DNA from: Pseudideonella sakaiensis
Lineage (GTDB): Bacteria > Pseudomonadota > Gammaproteobacteria > Burkholderiales > Burkholderiaceae_C
Reading direction: 5' to 3'
Length of the DNA stretch: 64,000 bases
Assembly (NCBI RefSeq): GCF_001293525.1
Contig: NZ_BBYR01000035.1
Location: forward strand, 1 to 64,000
A program made the translations under genes and the position numbers. The notes below the pieces were generated by a model. It did not search any database. It saw nothing but the letters and a program-made list of their open reading frames with translations, and was not told the origin of the DNA. Shown here in pieces: positions 18,000 to 25,743 of this stretch (position 1 is its first letter; the number at the start of each line of letters is the position of its first letter).

Positions 18000-19119
18000 G
18001 TTCCTCCAGTGCGCGGCGAACGTCTACAAGGTTCAGTTCGAGCATCGACGCAATCTGCTGCTCGGAGAGAAGCTCTCGCTCGTAGGCGACGCCGGCGAGG
18101 AGTAGCGCGCGCGGGGTGAACGGTTGGTTCTCATCGGGGACGCTCATCTCCTCGGCGACGCGGCGGCGATGGTCAAGGCCGACTCCCTGCTTCTTCAGGG
18201 TGTCGAACGTGCCTTGCGGCAGCATGTCCAGGGACTCGAGGCGCCGGGTCATAGCCTCGATGGAGATGTTGAAGAACACCGCCATCATCAGAAGCTGCCT
18301 CACCGAGAACTGGGCAAACAGGTCCTTGAGTTCCTTGGCCTTCCGGCGAACCGCCGTCGCAGGCGCGAGGAAGGCAATACCAAAGAGGTCGCAGAACCGT
18401 TCGGTGCGACTCTGATGTAGTTCGCCGTCGAAGTGGACAACTAGGCTCGTCTGTCGAGTCAATGCGTGGCCAACCTCGTGTGCTCCCGTAACGCGTCGCC
18501 GGTATGGAGGGTGTCGCGAGTTCAAGAGCACGAAGCCACCGACCTTCTCATCGAAGGCGACAGCTCCAGAAATCTTGGAGGGCAGCGGTCGCTCGAAGAC
18601 GCGCAGCCCCATCTCGAATTCCATCAGCGCCGACAGGTTCTGAATCGGTCCCAAGCCGATGCCTAGTCGTGAGCGCAGCTGGAGCGCGGCATCTTCGGCT
18701 TGGCGGTCGAGTGAACCTGCCTTGGAGACGACCACGGCCGGCAGGTCAACACGTGGAGCGGTCTGACCAAGAAGCGCCTCGAGTTGAAGCGCAGAACTTG
18801 CGAGTCGATTGAGGATGCTCGCGACCTGTACCTCGTCAGCCGCCTGCGACTCCGTCGCGGAACTGCGGAACTCCACTTCGAGCTCAAGAGGAACGACGTC
18901 GTCATTGACGAGTTCACTCTCGGGTACGTCGTAGAGCTCGGCGAACTGGCGCAGCTCTTGGCTGGAGACGGCCCGCTTGCCAGCCTCGATGGCGACAAGC
19001 GTGGTCCGGGCCATGCCCAACTTCGAAGCGGCCGCTTCCTGGGTAATGCGGTTCAACGTACGGGCGTGCCGTAGCTTCGCCCCAAGCGCTTCTGCTCGGG
19101 TGTTGGCGTCGGTGGCCAT
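17956..19119 (-). CDS. Xre-family regulator fused to ImmA/IrrE metallopeptidase
   Basis: The 387-residue protein has an N-terminal helix-turn-helix (about 12-68: LGAKLRHARTLNRITQEAAA, then GMARTTLVAIEAGKRAVS) and a central zinc metallopeptidase domain with HEVGH at 214-218 and a downstream ERFCDLFG carrying the likely third ligand. The family (ImmA, IrrE, COG2856) cleaves repressors or acts as an antitoxin and regulator. It is the natural candidate to bind the triple operator at 21092-21168 that controls its own operon. It begins one base after the QueC-like stop and overlaps the PIN gene. Confidence 0.88.
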   Translation of the reverse strand: MATDANTRAEALGAKLRHARTLNRITQEAAASKLGMARTTLVAIEAGKRAVSSQELRQFAELYDVPESELVNDDVVPLELEVEFRSSATESQAADEVQVASILNRLASSALQLEALLGQTAPRVDLPAVVVSKAGSLDRQAEDAALQLRSRLGIGLGPIQNLSALMEFEMGLRVFERPLPSKISGAVAFDEKVGGFVLLNSRHPPYRRRVTGAHEVGHALTRQTSLVVHFDGELHQSRTERFCDLFGIAFLAPATAVRRKAKELKDLFAQFSVRQLLMMAVFFNISIEAMTRRLESLDMLPQGTFDTLKKQGVGLDHRRRVAEEMSVPDENQPFTPRALLLAGVAYERELLSEQQIASMLELNLVDVRRALEERDGHAGEVVLDLVE

Positions 19120-19120
19120 C

Positions 19121-20521
19121 TCAGTTCCCTGCGAACTCAGCCACCCAGGACTTCCGCCCGCAGGACTCGACGAACGGCTCCCACTCTTTCCGATGCTGGC
19201 TAAGGAATGCGTCCATCTTTTCTCTCACGTTCTTGAATGGTTCGTTCAGACCACGCGCCAGAGCGGCAACTTCCGCCGCTACGCGCATCGACCGAGGTTG
19301 AATGGCAAGGTCGGCAAGTCGTTGCATCGACCGAATGCTGTTGAGTGCAAGGTCCCGATTGGCCTTGACGTTGTGCGGCTCGCCTGCAGCGAAGGACTTC
19401 TCGAAGGTCGTCGCGCTGAGGTCCTTCGCTCGGTACACGGTCGAGTCGGGTACACCGGCAGATTGCAGCGATACCCGCCGGAGAACGCAGTTGCCGCAGA
19501 CGCCGCAGTGCATGACCTTCTTGCCGCTGCTCGAGTGCCTCGCGTCGTATGAGCACGAGCGGTGCGTCGCGAGCCAATGGGCAACTGCGGTGTCGCGGTT
19601 TGCCAGGCTTCCGAGCACTTGCCCCTTCGTCAAGAACAGCGCGGGGTGGTCGAACCTGACTTCGGTCTTCGTCAGCAGGCGAATCAGGTTCGCGAGCCGC
19701 GAAGTGAACCCAGGGTGGCAGCTGCGGTGCGGTGCTTCCGCGCCCAGCGGGACCAGCGAGCCCCCGAGGCTTCCTTGGCCGTTCTCGGGGATGACGACGC
19801 GTGCGGGCTGTGCGATGGCTGCGCCGTAGCCCGCGAGCAGGTCGTACAGGAATGGCCGCGAGCGGAAGGTCAACTCCGCTCGATGGGGCTCAGGTGCGTA
19901 TGCGGCAACCTCCACGGTGTGGAAGTCGAACGTCTTCTTCCGGCCGAGGTTGTTCCACTTCGTTGCCTTGTCCTTGGCACGCACGTTGACCAGAACCAGT
20001 TCGAGCGAAGCCGATGCCGCACGAAGCTCCTTGGCGATTGCGAACGAGTCCAGGCCATTGCTGAACGGCATGAACACGCGACTCTGCTCAGGCGGCTGGA
20101 CAAGGTGGCCTTGGCGAGGGTCGCCCTTCCGCGGTTTTCGGTAGGTGAAGGCAAACGACCATCGGTCTGCAGTCAAGAAGCCCAGGGTGTCGGCCAGTGC
20201 GCGAGTCACCTCTGGCGAGCGCCAGAGCTTGAGGTCGCTCACCAGCGCACTAATAAGGAGGTCTCGTGCCCAACCCTTGGTGTGGTGCCGAACCACCGAG
20301 CGGTCGACCGTACGCACAGCGCTTAGGACCGAGGTCAGGTCCTCGAGCACCTCGTCGTGGCTGGTGAAGCAGTAGCGCTGCAGATGGCTCGCGTCGATGC
20401 GTGTGCCAGTCTGCGAGGGGGCGGAGGCGGGCGCAGAAACGGGAGTGCGTGAAACCCGCGTGGCGCGTGACGGCAGCGGGCGGGTGGCTTGTTCGGCGAC
20501 GGGAAGAGTGGTTTGCAGCAT
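19121..20521 (-). CDS. QueC-like ATPase (QatC-like), 466 residues
   Basis: The start (MLQTTLPVAEQ) lies two bases after the preceding stop with AGGGGG upstream. A PP-loop ATPase motif is at 153-160 (FSNGLDSF; QueC has SGGxDS, so the first Gly is Asn here). A zinc site like that of QueC is formed by Cys323, Cys339, Cys342 and Cys345 (HCGVCGNCVLRR). QueC itself (about 230 residues) makes the nitrile of preQ0; this protein has a 150-residue N-terminal and a 110-residue C-terminal extension. QueC-like proteins occur in defence systems (QatC; type IV CBASS). No queuosine genes are nearby, so a defence or modification role is inferred. Confidence 0.82.
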   Translation of the reverse strand: MLQTTLPVAEQATRPLPSRATRVSRTPVSAPASAPSQTGTRIDASHLQRYCFTSHDEVLEDLTSVLSAVRTVDRSVVRHHTKGWARDLLISALVSDLKLWRSPEVTRALADTLGFLTADRWSFAFTYRKPRKGDPRQGHLVQPPEQSRVFMPFSNGLDSFAIAKELRAASASLELVLVNVRAKDKATKWNNLGRKKTFDFHTVEVAAYAPEPHRAELTFRSRPFLYDLLAGYGAAIAQPARVVIPENGQGSLGGSLVPLGAEAPHRSCHPGFTSRLANLIRLLTKTEVRFDHPALFLTKGQVLGSLANRDTAVAHWLATHRSCSYDARHSSSGKKVMHCGVCGNCVLRRVSLQSAGVPDSTVYRAKDLSATTFEKSFAAGEPHNVKANRDLALNSIRSMQRLADLAIQPRSMRVAAEVAALARGLNEPFKNVREKMDAFLSQHRKEWEPFVESCGRKSWVAEFAGN

Positions 20522-20523
20522 CG

Positions 20524-21078
20524 TCACACCCCCTGCAGGTCGAGCACGGTGCCCAGGCCTTGTTCCATGGACGGTTTGCGGGTCCGCGTCTTCGGCGCCG
20601 GCGGCTGGCTGAGGTCGCACTTGAGCAAGGCTTCCATCAATGCCGCTCGCAGCTGTCGGACCTGGGTCTCAACGTGGACGTCGGCGACCCATGAAATCGC
20701 GCCTTCAATGCCGTCTTCAGCGCCGGCCTCAAGAGATGCCCGGACAACACGGTCCTTGAGCGAACCTTCCGATTGGCCACTCCAAGTCTCAGCGAAGGCG
20801 ATGTCTAGCGCGCGTCGGGCGTCTGGGGAGGGGCACGACGCTTCAAGCGCTGCGAGCTTCCGCTCCATTTGCTCGGTCCCGAAAAGCTCGGCCTGGGGCG
20901 TCGCCAAGACCTGAAGCAACTCCTTCCCCCACGCCTCCTTCATCCAGTCGGCGCGCGTCCACATGGCGCGGGTGAGCGTGTCGACGAGGTCGCCGCCGAG
21001 GCCGGGCGCGCAGGCTACCTGGACGACTTTTCGCCAGGGATGCGTCTGAGGTAGCGAGTGATGAAGGTCGTCGCGCAC
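20524..21078 (-). CDS. Unknown 184-residue protein, first gene of island operon
   Basis: I do not recognise this protein. It uses a GTG start (MRDDLHHSLPQTHPWRK) with an AGGGA motif upstream and sits about 25 bases after the predicted transcription start. It appears all-helical, acidic in the middle, with a basic Pro/Lys/Arg stretch near the C-terminus (PPAPKTRTRKPS). No catalytic motif is visible. Being directly upstream of the QueC-like gene and nearly touching it, it may be its partner or substrate. Confidence 0.7.
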   Translation of the reverse strand: MRDDLHHSLPQTHPWRKVVQVACAPGLGGDLVDTLTRAMWTRADWMKEAWGKELLQVLATPQAELFGTEQMERKLAALEASCPSPDARRALDIAFAETWSGQSEGSLKDRVVRASLEAGAEDGIEGAISWVADVHVETQVRQLRAALMEALLKCDLSQPPAPKTRTRKPSMEQGLGTVLDLQGV

Positions 21079-21091
21079 GGCACTTTCCCTT

Positions 21092-21168
21092 CCGACATGT
21101 CAGGCGGTAGCATATACCTTGTGCTGACAATGTCAATTACTGCGGCGAGTGGAGGCCTGACATGTCGG
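21092..21168. promoter_or_regulatory. Symmetrical triple operator of island operon
   Basis: Three palindromic sites share the TGACA...TGTCA core. CCGACATGTCAGGC (21092-21105) and its exact reverse complement (21155-21168) flank TGACAATGTCA (21125-21135). The centres are 21097.5, 21130 and 21162.5, so both intervals are 32.5 bp (about three helical turns). The middle site covers the -35 element and the left site covers the transcription start. The Xre protein of the operon is the likely binder. Confidence 0.8.
21109..21136 (-). promoter_or_regulatory. Promoter of the six-gene island operon
   Basis: On the minus strand, a perfect TTGACA (21136-21131) is followed after 16 bp by TATGCT (21114-21109). 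The start of transcription would be near 21102, about 24 bases before the first GTG. Operators overlap both elements, so repression is expected. Confidence 0.75.
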
Positions 21169-21415
21169 CCAGGCCGAGGGCGTGTTCTCACCTGCTTGGC
21201 CCACATCAGCGACAAAGGAAGTGACTGGCTTTTTTAAGTGAGCATGCACACACTTTACCTGAGGCCGAACGAACCGACTCGCGGCCCGTGGGCGCCGGCC
21301 GCGGCCAACTAGCGGGTCGCCCGACTGGCAGTCCGGTGGAAATTCGGCTTGGCCCCCCTGGCCCCTCGCAGCGTTTCTAGTGGAGCGACAAGACCTTAGC
21401 TCACTGCGGAAGCTT
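21169..21415. other. Non-coding stretch, nothing recognised
   Basis: No convincing gene, RNA or terminator was found here. A T6 run at about 21233 has no clear hairpin before it. Base composition is mixed. Confidence 0.4.
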
Positions 21416-21521
21416 GCCATCGGTTGGCGGAATTCTGCGAACGCTGCCAACAGATGGCATAAAGCGGCGCGCTACACTGTTTAAAGGGCGCGGAACCCCG
21501 CCATCGGTTGCCGGAATTTGC
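21416..21521. repeat. Repeat cluster near right island boundary
   Basis: GCCATCGGTTGGCGGAATT (from 21416) recurs at 21500 as GCCATCGGTTGCCGGAATT, 84 bp on. Between them CTGCCAACAGATGGC (21444-21458) is an inverted, two-mismatch copy of the first 15 bases, so the first pair can form a hairpin. The function is unknown; recombination or regulatory sites are possible. Confidence 0.6.
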
Positions 21522-21560
21522 AGTCAAGGGTTGCTGCAATCCGCACCAGCCGCTGAGCAA

Positions 21561-21606
21561 GGAAGCCACCCCAGCGGGTGGCTTTTTTGTTTTGGGCCCA
21601 TCCTGT
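21561..21606 (+). repeat. Right island boundary repeat
   Basis: This second copy of the tRNA-fMet terminator and flank matches 15578-15622. Just upstream, ccgcacca (about 21541-21548) recalls the tRNA 3' end ccgcaacca, but is too short to call a tRNA remnant. Confidence 0.65.
21564..21588 (+). terminator. Terminator hairpin in right boundary repeat
   Basis: AGCCACCC (21564-21571) pairs with GGGTGGCT (21576-21583), followed by six Ts. There is no gene upstream on this strand for it to serve, which fits a displaced tRNA terminator. Confidence 0.7.
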
Positions 21607-21664
21607 ATCCAAAGCGGGTCCGAGCTGCTTAGCGAACCGCATACGGAACCGCCTAGGGACCCGC

Positions 21665-22567
21665 CTATGCAGCCAGGCGCAAAGCCATGTGTTCGACGCC
21701 GGCCAGGATGCTGTCAGCCACCTCGGCAGGGAAGCCTGGCGGCAGTTGCGCGCGCACCTGGTCGAGGGCCGCAGGCGTCTTTGCCACCAGGTCGTCGACG
21801 ACGGCCTCTGCCGGGCGTCCGTCGGCCGTCACGACGCCCTGCCGTGCGCCGAGTTCCAGCCAGTGGCGACGATGGATGTCCTTCATCTTCCAGTGGGCGT
21901 TCCTGGTGCGCACGGCCATCGCCAGCCTGGCCTTGTGCGGCGAGACCTTCGAAGGCCCTTCGCCCAGCACCGGGTAGGCCGACAGCACGTCGTACAGCGG
22001 CGTGAGCTGGTAGCGCCCGCCCGGCCGGATGAAGAGGCTGAAGTACTTCGCGTGGCCCTCGGTGGCGCAAAGCATCCAGAACAGCACCTGGGCCTGGAAG
22101 AAGACCCTGCGGTCCTGCTCCCTCGCCATCGAGCCCTCCAGCACCTGGAAGATCTTGTCGATGCCGGGGCCGCCGTCGGCCTCGTACTTGGTGGGCGGCG
22201 GCAGCCCCTTGGCCTGGCACATGTCCTCCTGGGGCAGGCGCAACAGGCGTTGGTCGCCTTGCGGGACAGTCCACCAGGCGCGGTCAAAGCGCTCGACGGC
22301 GAGGACCTTCGTGCCTTCGAAGACCAGCGGCCCGCAAGGGGCCACCGGAAGCCCGTAGCTCGCCAGGATCCGGGCGCACAGCCATTCGTTCTCGACCGAG
22401 TGGCGCATGTCGAGCTTCATGCCGCCGATCAGGCCGAGCGGGAGCTTCAGGATGTGCGTGGTGGGTGTGGCGCCGCGCGGGAGATACCACCGGCCATCCA
22501 TCTGGAGCAGTGCTGTCTTCTCCTGCGCGCCGGCGATCTTGCTCGGCCGTGCGCAGGTGGTAGTCGC
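21665..22567 (-). pseudogene. hipA: hipA remnant, N-terminally truncated
   Basis: The frame matches E. coli HipA from about residue 150 to the end (for example LLRLPQEDMCQAKGLPPP, KYEADGGPGI, LTPLYDVLSAYPVLG). HipA is a Ser/Thr kinase toxin that phosphorylates glutamyl-tRNA synthetase. The first 150 residues are missing: an in-frame stop lies at 22568-22570, and the only ATG (22501) would start after the AGAQEKTALL motif. The catalytic stretch reads TEGHAKYFSLF where HipA has TDGHAKNFSVF, so both the catalytic Asp and the metal-binding Asn are changed. No hipB is visible. It is very likely inactive. Confidence 0.85.
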
Positions 22568-22598
22568 TCATTCAGCCTCGAGTCTGTTGACGGCACCG

Positions 22599-22641
22599 AC
22601 AGATCAAAGGCTGTTCTCATGATCTACAGCTTTTGATCTGT
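22599..22641. promoter_or_regulatory. Inverted repeat upstream of hipA remnant
   Basis: ACAGATCAAAGGCTGT (22599-22614) and ACAGCTTTTGATCTGT (22626-22641) are inverted copies with one mismatch and an 11-bp spacer. Related CTGTTGA half sites continue on both sides. This resembles an operator left from a hipBA promoter; the binding protein is unknown. Confidence 0.5.
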
Positions 22642-22770
22642 TGAGCCGACCAACAGCTCAAGGCCTGTGCGCTCGGAGCGCGCTGCAGGCCAAGTTCCAG
22701 GTCCAGGCCACCCCGCTTGCCGTGACGAAGCCCCCGGCGGATGGCATTCGCATCATGCGCAGGCAGGCCC

Positions 22771-23025
22771 TCACGCCCGCCGCGCGGGCTGCTGCCAGTC
22801 GGCCCGTGTGTCGTCGGGCCACAGGTCCTGGCGTCCTCGCAGGCCCAGCCGATCCGCCTCCACCCAGCCGCGCAGCCATTCCAGATAGGCCTGGGAGTCG
22901 CGCGGGTGGGGGTTGTGGTCCCAGGCGCTGCCTGCACGGCAGGCAGCGGCGCCATCGGCGCGCAGGCAGCCGACCTGCTCCGCGGACAAGGTGGGGACGA
23001 GTTCGAAGGGATTGCAGCGAGCCAT
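22771..23025 (-). CDS. Small RMF/CrpP-like protein
   Basis: The 84-residue protein has GAGGTG seven bases before the ATG. Its central part (GSAWDHNPHPRDSQAYLEWL, then RGWVEADRL) resembles the NPY...WLxGW pattern of ribosome modulation factor and related small proteins, which bind ribosomes and induce hibernation. The N-terminal MARCNPFELVPTLS is not part of that pattern. Three Cys are present. The assignment rests on a short pattern and is tentative; it may be an unrelated small protein. Confidence 0.5.
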   Translation of the reverse strand: MARCNPFELVPTLSAEQVGCLRADGAAACRAGSAWDHNPHPRDSQAYLEWLRGWVEADRLGLRGRQDLWPDDTRADWQQPARRA

Positions 23026-23297
23026 GGCGCACCTCGGAGACAGAGTGCGGCAACAGGGTCTGCCAAGGCTCGCAGGCCTCGAGTGGCGTCAGGGCACGAA
23101 GGAGACGCCACACAGGAGAGAAGGTCAGTGTCTCACGCCGCCGCTGCCGGGCTTGTAACGAATCCCATGGGGGCCTGTCGACGACGCCGCATGGTCCTGC
23201 TGGCCCGGCCGGGCCGCCTGCCTGCGTTGGCGCTCGAGTCGATGCACCCTGATGCAGCGCAGACGGCGCCCGCCGGGCGGCCGCTAGCATCGCGCCG

Positions 23298-23891
23298 ATG
23301 AGCCGTACCGTCTTCGAGAACCGCTGGTTGCGCCCGCCGCTGGTTGCCCTGTCGCGGGTCGTGCTGCGGCTGACCGGCTGGCGCGTGGAGGGCGTGCTGT
23401 CGCCCGAGGCCCGCCGCTGCGTCGTGATCGCCGCGCCGCACACCAGCAACTGGGACTTCCCGTACACCGTGATGGGCGCGCTGGTGCTCGGCATGCACAT
23501 CCGCTGGCTGGGCAAGGCCTCGCTGTTCCGCTTTCCGTTCGGCGGCACGATGCGCTGGCTGGGCGGCCTGGCGGTGCAGCGCGACCGCGGCAACCGGCTG
23601 GTGGCGTCGTCGGTGGCCGCGCTGCAGGCGGCGCCCGGGCCGCTGCAGCTGGTGATCGCCCCGGAAGGGACGCGCAGCCGCGCCACGCAGTGGAAAGCCG
23701 GGTTCCACCACATCGCCCGCGGTGCCGGCCTGCCGATCCAGCTGTCCTACCTGGACTGGGGGCAGCGCCGCATCGGCCTGGGCCCCTTGCTCATGCCGGG
23801 CGACGACGTCGAGGCCGACATCGCCCGCATCCGGGCCTTCTACCAGCCTTTCCAGGGCCGCCACGCCGGGCAGTTCGACGCGGGCGCCTGA
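23298..23891 (+). CDS. PlsC-like acyltransferase
   Basis: The 197-residue protein belongs to the glycerolipid acyltransferase family, which moves acyl groups onto lysophosphatidate or related acceptors at the inner membrane. The catalytic HxxxxD motif is HTSNWD at 48-53, and the phosphate-binding motif is PEGTR at 122-126. It is shorter than PlsC (about 240 residues) and closer to the compact acyltransferases of unknown acceptor. It opens the lipid cluster and is convergent with the FAD oxidoreductase gene. Confidence 0.85.
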   Translation: MSRTVFENRWLRPPLVALSRVVLRLTGWRVEGVLSPEARRCVVIAAPHTSNWDFPYTVMGALVLGMHIRWLGKASLFRFPFGGTMRWLGGLAVQRDRGNRLVASSVAALQAAPGPLQLVIAPEGTRSRATQWKAGFHHIARGAGLPIQLSYLDWGQRRIGLGPLLMPGDDVEADIARIRAFYQPFQGRHAGQFDAGA

Positions 23892-23948
23892 GGGCCGGGG
23901 GGGGCGCCCCGGCCCGCGTGGCGAGCGGCTGCCTGGGGGCGCCGTCGC

Positions 23949-25193
23949 TCAGGCTGGCACGCCGCTGGCCGCGTCGATGCACGCGGCAGCGGCGAGGCCG
24001 GAGGCCGCCGCGCTCTCCAGCAGCGGGATGCCCGGCGCAGCGTAGGCGCCGCAGTACCACCGCCGCCGCCCCGCCTGCCGGTGCAGCGCCTGCAGCCGCG
24101 CGAGGCCACGCTGCGATTCCTCGTCCACCACCGGCCGCTGCACCGCCACCCGGTGCAGGAGCTGCCCCGGCTGGGGTTCCCGGTGCGGGTTCCAGGTCTG
24201 GAACACGTCTCCCGCAAGGCCGGGGTGCAGCGGGTTCATCCAGATCGTGGCCATGGGGGCCGCCTGGTCGGGCGAGAGAATGAAGTTCACCGGCCCCCAG
24301 AGCCGGCGGTCGGGCGGCGCGAGGCCCGGGTCGCGGTGCATGACGACCGTGGACGACTGGTAGCGGAAGCAGGCCAGCGCCTCCCGGTCGCCGTCCCCCG
24401 CGGGCAGCAGCCGCAGCGCGTGGTCGGCCTGTGTGGCCAGCACCACGTGGTCGAAGCGCTGCGCCTGCCCGTCCGCGTGCACCTCGACGCCGTGGGGCGC
24501 GTCGCGCACCGCCTCGACGGAGGCCGAGAGCCGCAGGTGCTGGACTCCCGCCGACAGCCGCGCCACCACGTCGGCCACGCCCCCGCGGGCGCGCTGGACC
24601 GGCGCGGAGAACAGGCCGGCCGCGAAGTAGCCGAGCACCACCTCGGCAGGGTAGCGCTGGGCAGCCTCCAGCGTGCATGTGCCGATGCCGGCCACCAGGG
24701 GCAGCAGGAAACCGTCGGCGAAGGCGGGCGAGTAGCGCTGCGCGCGCAGGTGCTCGTCCAGCGTGCGCCCGCTGCCGGCGCTGCGTTGTCGCTGCGCGGC
24801 GGCCGTGCCGAAGAAGCGCAGCGCATCGCGCACCAGCGGCAGCGTTTCGCGCCGCAGCGCCCGCCAGCCGCGCAGCCAGGGCAGCGCCCGCCCGCCGATC
24901 CGCAGGTTGCGGTAACTCAGGTAGGTGCGGTCGCCGCGCGTGAAGGTGCCGGAGTACTCCACCGGCTCCAGCACCACGCCGGCCTCGCGGTAGAGCCGCG
25001 CCAGCGTGGGGTAGTAGCCCTCGTAGACGACGCGCATCGGCACGTCGAGCCGCTGCGGCCCGAGGTCCAGGCTCAGCGCGTCCATGCCGAGACGGTCGTG
25101 CCGCTCGAACAGCGTCACCTCGTGGCGGGCCTTCAGCGCGCAGGCGGCCGCCAGCCCGGCCAGGCCGCTGCCGATCACGGCCACCCGCGGCAT
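23949..25193 (-). CDS. FAD-dependent amine-oxidase-like oxidoreductase
   Basis: The 414-residue protein starts with a Rossmann dinucleotide-binding motif (VAVIGSGLAGLAAACAL) followed by the acidic end of the second strand (TLFERHDRLG). It resembles the predicted NAD/FAD-binding proteins of COG2907, related to phytoene-desaturase and amine-oxidase families, which often occur near lipid-modifying genes. The C-terminal GAYAAPGIPLLESA closes the FAD site. The substrate is unknown. It ends the minus-strand run with glyoxalase and GT4 genes upstream. Confidence 0.8.
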   Translation of the reverse strand: MPRVAVIGSGLAGLAAACALKARHEVTLFERHDRLGMDALSLDLGPQRLDVPMRVVYEGYYPTLARLYREAGVVLEPVEYSGTFTRGDRTYLSYRNLRIGGRALPWLRGWRALRRETLPLVRDALRFFGTAAAQRQRSAGSGRTLDEHLRAQRYSPAFADGFLLPLVAGIGTCTLEAAQRYPAEVVLGYFAAGLFSAPVQRARGGVADVVARLSAGVQHLRLSASVEAVRDAPHGVEVHADGQAQRFDHVVLATQADHALRLLPAGDGDREALACFRYQSSTVVMHRDPGLAPPDRRLWGPVNFILSPDQAAPMATIWMNPLHPGLAGDVFQTWNPHREPQPGQLLHRVAVQRPVVDEESQRGLARLQALHRQAGRRRWYCGAYAAPGIPLLESAAASGLAAAACIDAASGVPA

Positions 25194-25224
25194 CAGGCTC
25201 GGCCTGCCAGCCGCCTCGGCTGCC

Positions 25225-25641
25225 TTACCACTGCCCCGTGTTGGGCATCGACGCCCAGGGCTCCGCGGGCGCCAGCGCCGGGCCGGCCTGGAGCAGCTCG
25301 ACCGAGATCTGGTCCGGCGAGCGCACGAAGGCCATGCGGCCGTCGCGCGGCGGGCGCAGCACGGTCACGCCGTGCTCCTGCAGCCGGCGGCAGGCGGCAT
25401 AGATGTCGTCGACCGCGAACGCCAGGTGGCCGAAGTTGCGGCCGCCGGTGTAGACCTCCGGGTCCCAGTTGTAGGTCAGCTCGACCTCGGCCTCGGGCTG
25501 GCCCGGCGCCGACAGGTAGACCAGCGTGAAGCGCCCGTTCGCGTTCTCCATGCGGCGGGTCTCCTGCAGGCCGAGCGCGTCCCGGTAGAAGTGGAGCGAG
25601 GCCTCGAGGTCGGTCACGCGGACCATGGTGTGCAGGTAGCG
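25225..25641 (-). CDS. gloA: Lactoylglutathione lyase (glyoxalase I)
   Basis: The 138-residue VOC-fold protein is glyoxalase I, which converts the methylglyoxal-glutathione hemithioacetal to S-lactoylglutathione. Metal ligands expected for GloA are present: His5 (LHTMVRV), Glu55 (EVELTYNWD), His73 (FGHLAFAVDD) and Glu116 (ISVELLQ). The ATG at 25641 gives the usual MRYLHTMVRV start; an upstream extension is not conserved in the family. It lies between the GT4 gene and the oxidoreductase on the same strand. Confidence 0.92.
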   Translation of the reverse strand, partial: RYLHTMVRVTDLEASLHFYRDALGLQETRRMENANGRFTLVYLSAPGQPEAEVELTYNWDPEVYTGGRNFGHLAFAVDDIYAACRRLQEHGVTVLRPPRDGRMAFVRSPDQISVELLQAGPALAPAEPWASMPNTGQW

Positions 25642-25743
25642 CATCGTCGTGGCGGGGCAGCCGCAGCTGGCCCCGGGGTGGAAGAGGAAGCGCAAATTCT
25701 GCCGCCGGCCGCATCCCGGCGGCCGGCCGGGGCCGCAATTCCC

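Larger units (their letters stand above)
15540..21606. mobile_element. Putative genomic island next to tRNA-fMet
   Basis: About 6 kb of DNA between two imperfect copies of the tRNA-fMet terminator and its downstream flank (15578-15622 and 21561-21606). The interior has visibly lower GC than the ribosomal genes and the lipid cluster on either side, and encodes only accessory proteins. No integrase or transposase is present, so it may be a remnant or a passenger moved in trans. tRNA 3' ends are established integration sites; that the repeats are att sites is inferred. Confidence 0.55.

Noticed and set aside
21530-21560. A tRNA 3'-end remnant at the right island boundary
   Set aside because: Only about eight bases (ccgcacca) resemble the tRNA end and no T-arm can be formed.
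15540-21664. An integrase, transposase or plasmid mobilisation gene in the island
   Set aside because: All frames on both strands were considered and none shows recombinase motifs.
22568-22770. A hipB antitoxin gene upstream of the hipA relic
   Set aside because: Only short frames are present and none has an Xre helix-turn-helix; just inverted repeats remain.
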